Shown in pieces: positions 24,147-32,510 of a stretch of 33,996 bases of DNA. The stretch covers positions 1 to 33,996 of the forward strand of contig NZ_JACSQC010000011.1 in assembly GCF_014836875.1 (NCBI RefSeq), read 5' to 3'. Source of the DNA: Arthrobacter pullicola. Its GTDB lineage: Bacteria > Actinomycetota > Actinomycetes > Actinomycetales > Micrococcaceae. The notes beneath the pieces were generated by a model. The model worked only from the letters and a program-made list of their open reading frames with translations, did not search any database and was not told where the DNA came from. The translations under genes were made by a program, and so were the position numbers. Each line of letters starts with the position of its first letter. Within the stretch, counting starts at the first letter, position 1.

Positions 24147-25394
24147 ATGAAAACATTTAACAACGTAGCAGTCATCGGACTGGGGTACATTGGGCTGCCC
24201 ACTGCGGCAGTTCTGGCCGCGAACGGTCTCAACGTGATCGGTGTCGATGTCAACGAGTCGTCAGTTGAAGCAATCAACAGGGGAGAGGTCCCGTTCGTCG
24301 AGCCAGATCTCGGCGAAGCGGTGTCCAAGGCCGTCACGGCCGGAGCCCTCAAGGCCACTACGGACACACCAACGGCAGAGGCGTACATCGTTGCTGTTCC
24401 AACGCCGTTCAACTCGGACAGAAGCGCGGACCTCTCCTACATAGAGGCCGCAGCCCGCAACATTGCTCCTCAGCTTTCTGGCGGAGAGCTGATCATTTTG
24501 GAATCCACCTCCCCTCCCGGAGCGACCCAGCACCTTGGCGAGTACCTCATCAGCCTCCGGCCGGAATTATCCCTGGACCCGGAAGCTGGCAAGCCCCTTC
24601 TCCACGTCGCCCATTGCCCTGAGCGGGTGCTGCCGGGCCGGGTAATGATTGAGATGGTTGCGAACGACAGGATCGTAGGCGGGCTCACTTCAACAGCAGC
24701 CGAAATGGCCCGCGACCTATACAGCGTCTTCTGCCACGGATCGATGCACGTTACGGATGCGAAGACGGCTGAGATGGCGAAGCTGGTCGAAAATTCCTAC
24801 CGGGACGTCAACATCGCCTTTGCAAATGAACTTTCGATTGTCAGTTCCAAGCTGGACATCGATGTCTGGGAACTGATCGAACTCGCCAACCACCACCCGC
24901 GCGTGAATATCCTGCAGCCGGGTCCTGGAGTTGGCGGACACTGCATTGCAGTCGATCCATGGTTCATTGTGGCTGCAGCTCCGGAAGAGACGCACCTGAT
25001 CCGCCAGGCCCGTGAAACCAATGATGCCAAGCCGCTGTGGGTGGTCGACCAAGTTAAGAAGCTTGCTGGCACGAAGGACGGCGTTAAAATCGCCGCATTA
25101 GGACTTGCGTTTAAGGCCAATATCGATGATTTGAGAGAGTCCCCAGCCGTGGGGATTGTGGCTGAAATCAGCCTGAATATGCCGGGCGCTAGGATCTCCG
25201 TCGCTGAACCGCACGTCGACACACTTCCAAGGGGGCTGCTTGGCCTGCCCAATGTTGAACTCCAGACAACCGAGAATGCGATTACAGATGCAGACATCGT
25301 CTTGCTGCTTGTCGATCACGATGCCTTCAAAGCCCTGGACCGGAGCAAATTGGCCGGAAAAGACCTTATAGACACCAGAGGCATCTGGCGCTAG
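24147..25394 (+). CDS. wecC: UDP-N-acetyl-D-mannosamine dehydrogenase
   Basis: This 415-residue NAD-dependent enzyme oxidises UDP-ManNAc to UDP-ManNAcA in two steps. The Rossmann motif is VAVIGLGYIGLPTAAVLA. FVEPDLGE and ILESTSPPGAT follow, then AHCPERVLPGRVMIE, which is the variant typical of ManNAc (WecC) rather than glucose dehydrogenases. Lys212 and Asn216 in EMAKLVENSYRDVNIAFANE and the catalytic Cys266 in GVGGHCIAVDPWF are present, and GLAFKANIDDLRESPA marks the C-terminal domain. AGGGGA stands just before the ATG. A uronic acid aminosugar in the polymer is therefore expected. No UDP-GlcNAc 2-epimerase (wecB) is in the window, so it must be elsewhere or beyond the edge. Substrate assignment from motifs is probable, not proven. 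Confidence 0.93.
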   Translation: MKTFNNVAVIGLGYIGLPTAAVLAANGLNVIGVDVNESSVEAINRGEVPFVEPDLGEAVSKAVTAGALKATTDTPTAEAYIVAVPTPFNSDRSADLSYIEAAARNIAPQLSGGELIILESTSPPGATQHLGEYLISLRPELSLDPEAGKPLLHVAHCPERVLPGRVMIEMVANDRIVGGLTSTAAEMARDLYSVFCHGSMHVTDAKTAEMAKLVENSYRDVNIAFANELSIVSSKLDIDVWELIELANHHPRVNILQPGPGVGGHCIAVDPWFIVAAAPEETHLIRQARETNDAKPLWVVDQVKKLAGTKDGVKIAALGLAFKANIDDLRESPAVGIVAEISLNMPGARISVAEPHVDTLPRGLLGLPNVELQTTENAITDADIVLLLVDHDAFKALDRSKLAGKDLIDTRGIWR

Positions 25395-25433
25395 ACATTC
25401 CGCTGCTCCGCCCTAACGAGGACTCCCGGTTAT

Positions 25434-28400
25434 ATGACGTATGAAGATGAACAGCAGCCGTTTTCCGCAGCGGACATCGTGTGGAGGGATAAGTTCGCCG
25501 CAAATCCCGACTCGCTGATAGAAGCCCATAAGCGATTGTTGGAGGTCACGGATGACGACCGCAACGAACTTCGTTCCCTGCACCAAAAGGTCAAGAAGCT
25601 GCAGGCAGAATCATCGCTCTTGAGCGCCGAGCTTCAGATCGCCAAAGGAGACGTCAAACGGCATCGGGCTGCCTTGGCAGGGCTTAGGAAATCACCCAGT
25701 TTGCGGGTGGGGCGGGCCATGCTGCTTCCCGCGCGAGCTCTCAGAGGTGCGGCACGCACAATACGCAGTGGTGAAACGACCCTCGCATCGGAGGAAAAGG
25801 ACCTGATCGCAGTGGGCGAGTCTTCTCCCGTTTTCGGATCCGATCATCGCGCCCAGCAGCGTCTGATGCTGCAGCAGTACCTGCTCCAGGCCGAAAACGA
25901 CCCAACTAGCGGTAACCTGATGAGGGCGATTTCGTATGCGTTCTTTACTCTAGGGGATATTAGAGAGCCAACCGATCTGATTCATCGCTACGAATCCACT
26001 CTCGAAGCAGTCGGCGCCCGTGAAAAACGCACGTTAGAAGCCGTGATTGGTCTTGAAAGAGTGGAGGAGATATTCACCCAGATTCCGAAACGACAACCAA
26101 ATGCGGGTTATCTCGCTGAACGTGGTCGCATTATGTATTGCGCTCACAGCACAGCCCACTTCAATAGCAATGGTTATTCCACTCGAACCGGTGAACTTGT
26201 CCAGAGTATGATGGGTCAAGGCCTAGATATCGTTGTTGCAGCGCGCCCCGGATACCCATGGGACGTGAAAGTAGACCGGCCGAAGCCAGCTCAGCAGCGG
26301 TTTTCCAAAAAAATACGCGGCGTGGAGCATGTATTCAATCCCGGTCCAAGTTGGACAGCCCAGCGTATGGACCAGTACTGGTTCGAAGCAACGGACATAT
26401 ATGTGCGCGAAGCCCAGCGCATCAGGGCGTCAGCTATCCACGCGGCTTCAAACCATATGGTCGGCATGCCCGCGCTGATTGCAGCTCGTCGTTTGGGTAT
26501 ACCCTTCTCTTACGAAGTTCGAGGCCTGTGGGAAGTTACAGAAGCCTCTGCCAAGCCTGCTTGGGAAGAATCGGAACGCTATCAGCTGGCCAAACGCCTT
26601 GAAACGTTTGTGGCCGCAAATGCAGATATAGTGTTCGCCATCACTGATCAGGTCCGAGATGAACTGGTTCAAAGAGGTGTTGAGCCCGAGCGCATCCGTC
26701 TCCTGCCCAATGGCGTTGACACAGATCGTTTCACGCCGATGCCTCCCTCGAAAAGGCTGCGTGCACAGCTCAACCTGCCGACCGGCATCCCCGTCGTCGG
26801 CTATGCCGGAAGCCTCGTCCATTATGAGGGGCTCTCCGATCTCCTGGTGTCGCTGGCGATCCTGAAACAGGAAGGTACCGCGTTTCGTGCAGTGATTGTG
26901 GGCGACGGACCAGAGCTCGGTGCACTGCAGGCCCAGACGACGCAATTGGGTTTGGATGACTGGGTCAACTTTGTTGGACGCGTTGAGGCGGATACCGTGC
27001 CGGAATACGTGAGCATCTTTGACATCATGCCCTGCCCACGGGTCAGTCTGCCTGTTACGGAGCTTGTTTCCCCGCTCAAGCCTTTGGAAGCCATGGCCGC
27101 AGGAAAGGCAATGGTTCTATCTGATTTGGCACCTCTCCGCACGTTCGCCGGGAAGAACCAGGACCGGGCCATACTGGCTCGGCCGTCCTCTCCAGAGGAT
27201 CTGGCAAGGGCGATACGTACCCTTCTGGAGAACGAGGAGCTCCGGAACCAAACTGGCCAGCGCGCCCGGCTCTGGACTGTTCGAGAACGGCAATGGGACG
27301 CAATCGGACGAGAAGTCGCTCGAGTCATCAGGGACACCTTGGACTCAGCGGTGTCAAAAGCTGGTAACGGTCGAGACCTTCGGGGTATCCGGGTCGGCAT
27401 TATTGCCGACACTTTCACAACTGAAGGCATGCGCCCTGAGGTTGATCTCTGCGAGTTGTTGCCTGGAACGTGGAGGACGGAGGTCGCTGAGAAACCCCTA
27501 GACGTTCTGATTGTCGAGTCCGCTTGGGAAGGCAAAGCTGGACGCTGGCATCAGAAAGTGGGCTACTACGACGACGAGCGGTTCAGTGATTTGCGCGAAC
27601 TTGTTCAGTTTTGTAACGAAAACTCGATTCCTACGATCTTCTGGAACAAGGAAGATCCGGTCCACTTTAACCGTTTTCGGCGAACCGCCCAGTTGTTTGA
27701 CCACATATTCACCACAGACGCTGAGTGCATTTCACGTTACGCAGTTTCCCTCGGTGCTCGGACCCGTACGGTTGCCAGTCTCCCTTTCTATGCGCAGCCG
27801 GCTCTCCACAACCCACTTCCAACGGAATATCCTTACTCACATACTGTGGCTTACGCGGGTTCTTATTATGGGGCTAGGTATCCGGAAAGGTCCGCGGAGC
27901 TAAACGATTTGCTGGAGGCTGCCAGGCCCTGCGGTCTGACAATCTACGATCGTCAGCACCTCAATCCCGAAAGCCCTTACTCGTTCCCACCGGGAGTCCA
28001 ACAATTTGTTCAGGGTGGGTTGCCGTATCTGGAGATGGTGAAGGCGTACAAGGCCCACCCCGTGCATATCAACGTTAACTCTGTCGCTAAATCGCCGACG
28101 ATGTTCTCGCGTAGGGTTGTTGAGCTTGCAGCCTCCGGAACAGCCGTACTGAGTGGGCGGGGGGAGGGGATCGACCAAGTCCTGGCCGGCTTGGTCCCAA
28201 CTGTGTCTAATCGGGAAGAAGCAGAGGTCCTTCTGACCCGCTGGATGGATGACGAGCAAACACGCCTACGTGATGCCTGGTTGGCATACCGGGTGATTCA
28301 TCGAGGACATAAGGCAGCGCACAGGCTGACCATGATGCTTAGAACTGCAGGACTGGTAGTCGCGGCGCCCGAAGTTGCCGCCTACGCGGTCAGAGTCCCT

Positions 28401-29840
28401 CAGATAACGAAGGAAATCCTCCAGTGGCTGGAAACTCAGACTGTCAGGCCGGCTTTGGTCATCGTAGACTCGCTACCAGATAGTATTGAGTCTCCGCTGA
28501 ACATTATTGTAAACGGGAGAATCACCGCTTCACAGCTGACAGAGCAGAGTATCGGGTGGATAGCGACGCTAGAAGTTGCAGGAACGGAACGGACCGCCTT
28601 TGAGGACCTTTTGTCTGCAACGACGTTCGGTGATTGGTCCCATATCGGCCAATCTGTAGAAGACAGTGCCAATCCAGGAAAGGGGCTGGTCAGTTACGGA
28701 CCAGCTCCAGACGACGGCCCGCAACTAATCTCCGTCGACAGACCTCAGGGAACCGGAGCGAAGCAGATTATTTTCCGCAAGGCTCCCATCTTGACGGAAC
28801 CGACTGAAGACTCGATCCGGAATGCTTTGCCCCTTCGTAAGCCTCAAAGAGTACTTATAGCAGGTCATGATCTGAAGTTCGCGGGAGAAATCATCAAATC
28901 TCTCGAAGCAGACGGGCACGTCGTAGATATCGATCGGTGGGCGGGCCATAACCAACACGATGAAGCGGTAAGCAGATCGCTTCTGGCCAAATCTGATGTG
29001 GTTTTTTGTGAGTGGACGCTTGGAAATGCTGCCTGGTATTCCAAGAATCTCCTTCCTCATCAACGCCTCGTGACACGCTTTCATTCACAAGAGTTATTTA
29101 CCCCGTATCCGGAGACGCTCAACATGTCTCGGATCTCCAGCGTCATCTTTGTTGGCCGTCATATCATGAATATCGCCGTCAGAGACCAAGGAATAGCTCC
29201 CGATCGAGCGATAGTAATTCCCAACCCGGTTGACCTTGGGGCCCTGGAACTGAAAAAAATGGACAACGCACGATTCACCCTTGGTATGGTTGGAGTCGTT
29301 CCTGCACAAAAGCATTTGGATCGTGCACTTGACCTATTGGCCCGTCTGCGTTCCGAGGAAAGCCGCTATCAGCTACGTATCAAGGGCAAACGACCAGAAG
29401 ACTATCCTTGGATGGCTAATCGGCCCGAGGAAATGGCCTACTACCAAGAGCAGTACAGGCGAATCGCCGAGGATCCGCTCCTTCAAGGGGCCGTACACTT
29501 CGATGGGCATGGGGATGACATGCCGGAATGGTATCAGCGCGTGGGAGTCGTCCTGTCGTTGAGCGATTTCGAGTCTTTCCACCTGACGCTGGCGGACGGC
29601 GCGGCAAGCGGTGCGCTTGTGGCCAGCCTTGCTTGGCCGGGCGCTGACCAGATTTATCCAGAACCCTGGCTTTCACCGTCTACTGACGATCTGACTGCAT
29701 ATATCCGCCGGCACACAGCATCCATAGAAAGCTGGCGGAAGGAAGGTGCGACAGCAAAGTCTTGGGCAAAGGAACGCTTCGACAAAGATATGGTCGTTCC
29801 ACGTATCGTAGATGCCATACTCGGAGACCCTGAAAGTTGA
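25434..29840 (+). CDS. Giant three-module glycosyltransferase (GT4 - CgeB - GT4-like)
   Basis: This 1468-residue protein carries at least three glycosyltransferase-like modules. Residues about 40-85 form a charged coiled coil. Module 1 (about 230-625) is GT4: RIMYCAHSTAHFNSNGYSTR, IPFSYEVRGLWEVTEAS, RLLPNGVDTDRFTP, VVGYAGSLVHYEGLSDLLV and SPLKPLEAMAAGKAMVLSDL. Module 2 (about 650-975) is CgeB-like: LDVLIVESAWEGKAGRW and IPTIFWNKEDPVHFNRF. A region at about 975-1135 is not recognised. Module 3 (about 1139-1468) resembles GT4: RVLIAGHDLKFAGEIIKSL, VIPNPVDL, GMVGVVPAQKHLDRALDLL and SDFESFHLTLADGAASG, where the usual second Glu of EX7E is Asp. No signal peptide or membrane helix is seen. The ribosome site is weak. 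It starts 40 bases after wecC and ends in a 4-base overlap with the next gene. Confidence 0.93.
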   Translation: MTYEDEQQPFSAADIVWRDKFAANPDSLIEAHKRLLEVTDDDRNELRSLHQKVKKLQAESSLLSAELQIAKGDVKRHRAALAGLRKSPSLRVGRAMLLPARALRGAARTIRSGETTLASEEKDLIAVGESSPVFGSDHRAQQRLMLQQYLLQAENDPTSGNLMRAISYAFFTLGDIREPTDLIHRYESTLEAVGAREKRTLEAVIGLERVEEIFTQIPKRQPNAGYLAERGRIMYCAHSTAHFNSNGYSTRTGELVQSMMGQGLDIVVAARPGYPWDVKVDRPKPAQQRFSKKIRGVEHVFNPGPSWTAQRMDQYWFEATDIYVREAQRIRASAIHAASNHMVGMPALIAARRLGIPFSYEVRGLWEVTEASAKPAWEESERYQLAKRLETFVAANADIVFAITDQVRDELVQRGVEPERIRLLPNGVDTDRFTPMPPSKRLRAQLNLPTGIPVVGYAGSLVHYEGLSDLLVSLAILKQEGTAFRAVIVGDGPELGALQAQTTQLGLDDWVNFVGRVEADTVPEYVSIFDIMPCPRVSLPVTELVSPLKPLEAMAAGKAMVLSDLAPLRTFAGKNQDRAILARPSSPEDLARAIRTLLENEELRNQTGQRARLWTVRERQWDAIGREVARVIRDTLDSAVSKAGNGRDLRGIRVGIIADTFTTEGMRPEVDLCELLPGTWRTEVAEKPLDVLIVESAWEGKAGRWHQKVGYYDDERFSDLRELVQFCNENSIPTIFWNKEDPVHFNRFRRTAQLFDHIFTTDAECISRYAVSLGARTRTVASLPFYAQPALHNPLPTEYPYSHTVAYAGSYYGARYPERSAELNDLLEAARPCGLTIYDRQHLNPESPYSFPPGVQQFVQGGLPYLEMVKAYKAHPVHINVNSVAKSPTMFSRRVVELAASGTAVLSGRGEGIDQVLAGLVPTVSNREEAEVLLTRWMDDEQTRLRDAWLAYRVIHRGHKAAHRLTMMLRTAGLVVAAPEVAAYAVRVPQITKEILQWLETQTVRPALVIVDSLPDSIESPLNIIVNGRITASQLTEQSIGWIATLEVAGTERTAFEDLLSATTFGDWSHIGQSVEDSANPGKGLVSYGPAPDDGPQLISVDRPQGTGAKQIIFRKAPILTEPTEDSIRNALPLRKPQRVLIAGHDLKFAGEIIKSLEADGHVVDIDRWAGHNQHDEAVSRSLLAKSDVVFCEWTLGNAAWYSKNLLPHQRLVTRFHSQELFTPYPETLNMSRISSVIFVGRHIMNIAVRDQGIAPDRAIVIPNPVDLGALELKKMDNARFTLGMVGVVPAQKHLDRALDLLARLRSEESRYQLRIKGKRPEDYPWMANRPEEMAYYQEQYRRIAEDPLLQGAVHFDGHGDDMPEWYQRVGVVLSLSDFESFHLTLADGAASGALVASLAWPGADQIYPEPWLSPSTDDLTAYIRRHTASIESWRKEGATAKSWAKERFDKDMVVPRIVDAILGDPES

Positions 29841-31255
29841 ACCTGGTAGACACCATGATGCATTTCCTCCCGCCGCTGCGGGCGCGCAGAGCGAAGAGAA
29901 TCTTGATGCGTCCCTTTGGTAAAGAGAAACGCGGTCGTAGTGGATGGGTTTCCGATCGGATCGCAGGTGAAACTGTGGTCCGATCCTTGCCATCCCCTAC
30001 AGGTGTTGACATCACATGGACAGTACCAAGGGGTTATGGCTTAGAAGTCCACGGCCATATGATCGTGCTGCTGGGACCGGGACCTCGACGCATCGGGGAG
30101 GCGGTGGTCAACGCCTCCGGGCCTGTTCATCTTCATCCCTTAGAGATCGGTCGCAGCGGAGCAGCGTCGATAGTTAGACGAGCCAATTTGGTCGGTTCAT
30201 GCAATGTCGCCGTCGCTGTTCACTTTCGATTCGGCAACACGAACGTTGTGGATAATGGGATCGCAGATCCCGCTAAGAAGTGGCAGATTTGGCAGGGAAA
30301 GCGGAGCATAACCTATTTGCTGGAAGAACCACCGAGTCCGGACGGTGAAGACAGGCTCTGTGTCGGGTTCTCGGCAATCAGCTCGCCATACGATTTTTCA
30401 TACAATTACCGAGCATCACTATCGAGCGTCAATGCGTACAGACTGTTTATTCTCGATAATTTTGGAAATCGGGGATCATACTACTACGCCGATCATCGGA
30501 ACACAGATATCTTCGATTCGGTTCAGGAGTTTCTTAGTGATCTGTGTTCGCAGCTAGGAATTGACCCAAGTAATGTCAGTTTTATTGGTTCGTCGAAGGG
30601 TGGGACTGCGGCGCTTGCTCATGGGATCAGATTCGGTGTTGGGAATATCATTGTCGGTGCACCGCAGAGTTTGCCGGGAACGTATCTGGGAGGTGCTGCT
30701 CCCGAGATTCTACAGTTCATCGCCGGTGACAATTCAGAGGCCTCGGTTGAATGGCTTGACGGCCTGCTTTTCGACGTTCTGGAACGAGTCGGGGGAAGTC
30801 CACGGATCCGGATTCTAGTCGGGGCCAATGATGCTCATCTCCGGGTCCATGTTCGGCCATTGCTGCACATGGCACAGCGGGCGGGATTGGACGCGTCGGT
30901 ACTGATTGTCAACGGACTGACACATCAAGATGTTGGTAAGGCTTTTGCACCCTATGTCACCGCAGCGCTGCGAGATCCGGGTGCCATCGATGTGCTGCTC
31001 CCTTATCGTTTTGCACGAAGAAGTGACGCAAACGAAGTTCAGCTTAAGCTCTGGCTCCCTCCTGGGGAAGCGGTCGATGTGATCATCGAGACCAGTTCTC
31101 GCGTATTATTCTCAGCGGATTGTTCCAGCCAAACATATTTCAAGGTTCCGGTCCCCGACGCTGAAATGGTCAGGGCAGTTGTTTCCCGCCGGATAGCTGG
31201 GAAAGCAACTGCGGGCGGATCCTTCGTAACTGACTGGCTGCAACCGGATTTTTAG
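29837..31255 (+). CDS. Alpha/beta-hydrolase-like polysaccharide locus protein
   Basis: This 472-residue protein has an N-terminal part (about 1-170) that is not recognised and a middle alpha/beta-hydrolase-like domain. VSFIGSSKGGTAALAHGIRFG (about 248-268) is a nucleophile elbow with Ser253. VGANDAHL gives Asp332 and GLTHQDVG gives His363, so a full Ser-Asp-His triad is present. The C terminus (about 385-472) is a small beta-rich region. XcbB/CpsF-type capsule proteins and polysaccharide O-acetyltransferases or esterases have similar elbows, so a polymer-modifying role is likely but not proven. The TTG at 29837 overlaps the preceding stop (TTGA); in-frame ATGs at 29855 and 29858 are alternatives. 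Base composition is clearly lower in GC than the left half of the window. Confidence 0.85.
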   Translation: MNLVDTMMHFLPPLRARRAKRILMRPFGKEKRGRSGWVSDRIAGETVVRSLPSPTGVDITWTVPRGYGLEVHGHMIVLLGPGPRRIGEAVVNASGPVHLHPLEIGRSGAASIVRRANLVGSCNVAVAVHFRFGNTNVVDNGIADPAKKWQIWQGKRSITYLLEEPPSPDGEDRLCVGFSAISSPYDFSYNYRASLSSVNAYRLFILDNFGNRGSYYYADHRNTDIFDSVQEFLSDLCSQLGIDPSNVSFIGSSKGGTAALAHGIRFGVGNIIVGAPQSLPGTYLGGAAPEILQFIAGDNSEASVEWLDGLLFDVLERVGGSPRIRILVGANDAHLRVHVRPLLHMAQRAGLDASVLIVNGLTHQDVGKAFAPYVTAALRDPGAIDVLLPYRFARRSDANEVQLKLWLPPGEAVDVIIETSSRVLFSADCSSQTYFKVPVPDAEMVRAVVSRRIAGKATAGGSFVTDWLQPDF

Positions 31256-31555
31256 TGATATTTATACCGAAGCAAACCACGTTTGTTTACGAACATGCAA
31301 AGCAGATAGGTGCTTCCTGGAGGTCTATATGGTGACAAGTCGTATACCCATCCCGATGCATATCCATAGGAGGGGGTAGGCGTCCATGCTGGCCAGTTGC
31401 CCGGACATGTCATGGTTTACGATCGCAGAAACGCTATATGACGTTCACGCGGACAGCTGGCTCGAGACGAAGGGCGGATGCAGACCGCCGTGTCAGTCCA
31501 GGGATTATTAACTTCTGTTAGACTTCTAAACCGACGTAGGCTACTCGGATGCCCG

Positions 31556-31580
31556 GCAGGCAGAGCACGCATCTGCCTGC
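31556..31580 (+). terminator. Hairpin GCAGGCAG/CTGCCTGC
   Basis: A perfect 8-bp stem with a 9-base loop. Its short following sequence has only a brief T run (ACTTTG), so the terminator reading is weak. It may end the incoming plus-strand transcript. Confidence 0.3.
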
Positions 31581-31604
31581 GCTGTAACTTTGTGACGCAC
31601 AGCG

Positions 31605-31622
31605 CCGGCCGGGATCGGCCGG
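31605..31622. terminator. Hairpin CCGGCCG/CGGCCGG
   Basis: A perfect 7-bp stem with a GGAT loop, only a few bases from the end of the minus-strand glycosyltransferase gene (stop at 31631-31629). It could serve that gene on the minus strand, but no T tract follows. Confidence 0.35.
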
Positions 31623-31628
31623 AGAAGG

Positions 31629-32510
31629 CTAATCCACCGGCTGAAAGATGTTGGCAGTTGCGGACCGTTGTTGCCTACGGACGTCTGCAAGGTCCTTGTA
31701 CAGCCGGTAGGCCTGCTCGTTGAGGGCGGACGTTCTATCCCATGTCTTACTTGAAGGTGCGGATGGAGCGGTCCGGGCAAACTGTCTCCAATCCTCGAAT
31801 GCAGCCTCGTCAAACCCGAAACGGGAACGTGCAGACGCAGTCAGAACAACGGAGTGCTCGTCTTCTCTGATTGCTTTCCTTCGCGCTCCGAAACTAGTGT
31901 CGGATTGCTTATGGCGAGAGTAGATGAAGGATCGGCCGGATTCCGACTGAACCTCTTTTGTGGGGATTCCACGCTTATCCGCCCACGCGCCGACCATATG
32001 GTGGCCAACTCGGGCATACTCCGCGATGAGGTTCGCATTCCCGATGAAAGTCGTGTTCAGTGAGAGCATTGGAGCGTGGATTGGCCGCATGATTCGGGTA
32101 GCCAAGTCTGCTTCGAATCCCAATGGCTGCGATACGATGCACGGTTCATGTTCGTACTGTAGCGCTCCAAAGAAATCGTCCGAGACCGCGTCATCGTCAT
32201 CTAACCGGGTAACACCGACCAGACCATCTCTTCCGACCTCCCACTCCAGCGCATCGGGCAGCTCGCATACGAACCTAAGTGGCCGAATTATTATCTGCCC
32301 GTCTCCATGATTTCCCGCGATGGCGTCCAACGCCCGGCGTGATCGGGACGGGATGTCAACATCGGTGAAGATCACCCAATGCACACCTTCGCGCACGTGA
32401 CGCAAGATGGAAGGCAGAGTGACTGCACGAAATAACCGAGTGCGAAAATCCCACCATGCTTCGTCGGCAATTCCAATTCCGAAGCGCGTGTATACCCACT
32501 GAGAAACCAT
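31629..32510 (-). CDS. Glycosyltransferase, putative rhamnosyltransferase type (PF11316-like)
   Basis: This 293-residue cytoplasmic protein starts MVSQWVYTRFGIGIADEAWW. TRFGIG, WDFRTRLFRAVTLPSILRH and HWVIFTDVDIPS are characteristic of the putative rhamnosyl transferase family. The metal-binding run is TRLDDDDAVSDDFF. After about residue 180 a helical, charged C-terminal part follows, ending in FQPVD. It is on the minus strand, opposite to the main operon, and a TAGGCT hexamer lies 6 bases before the ATG, so it has its own leaderless promoter. The gene is complete. It probably adds a side sugar to the surface polymer; the donor is unknown and the name rhamnosyl comes only from family labels. 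Confidence 0.85.
   Translation of the reverse strand: MVSQWVYTRFGIGIADEAWWDFRTRLFRAVTLPSILRHVREGVHWVIFTDVDIPSRSRRALDAIAGNHGDGQIIIRPLRFVCELPDALEWEVGRDGLVGVTRLDDDDAVSDDFFGALQYEHEPCIVSQPLGFEADLATRIMRPIHAPMLSLNTTFIGNANLIAEYARVGHHMVGAWADKRGIPTKEVQSESGRSFIYSRHKQSDTSFGARRKAIREDEHSVVLTASARSRFGFDEAAFEDWRQFARTAPSAPSSKTWDRTSALNEQAYRLYKDLADVRRQQRSATANIFQPVD

Larger units (their letters stand above)
31256..31628. other. Intergenic region between convergent genes
   Basis: This 373-base space lies between the ends of two convergent genes and holds no recognised gene. It contains a TAGGCT hexamer (31537-31542) 6 bases before an ATG that opens a 12-codon frame (31549-31587), an 8-bp stem GCAGGCAG/CTGCCTGC at 31556-31580 inside it, and a 7-bp stem CCGGCCG/CGGCCGG at 31605-31622. 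An open frame at 31478-31723 is rejected because it overlaps the glycosyltransferase end and has no family features. Confidence 0.6.

Noticed and set aside
31478-31723. 81-residue plus-strand open frame
   Set aside because: It overlaps the 3' end of the minus-strand glycosyltransferase and shows no coding signature.
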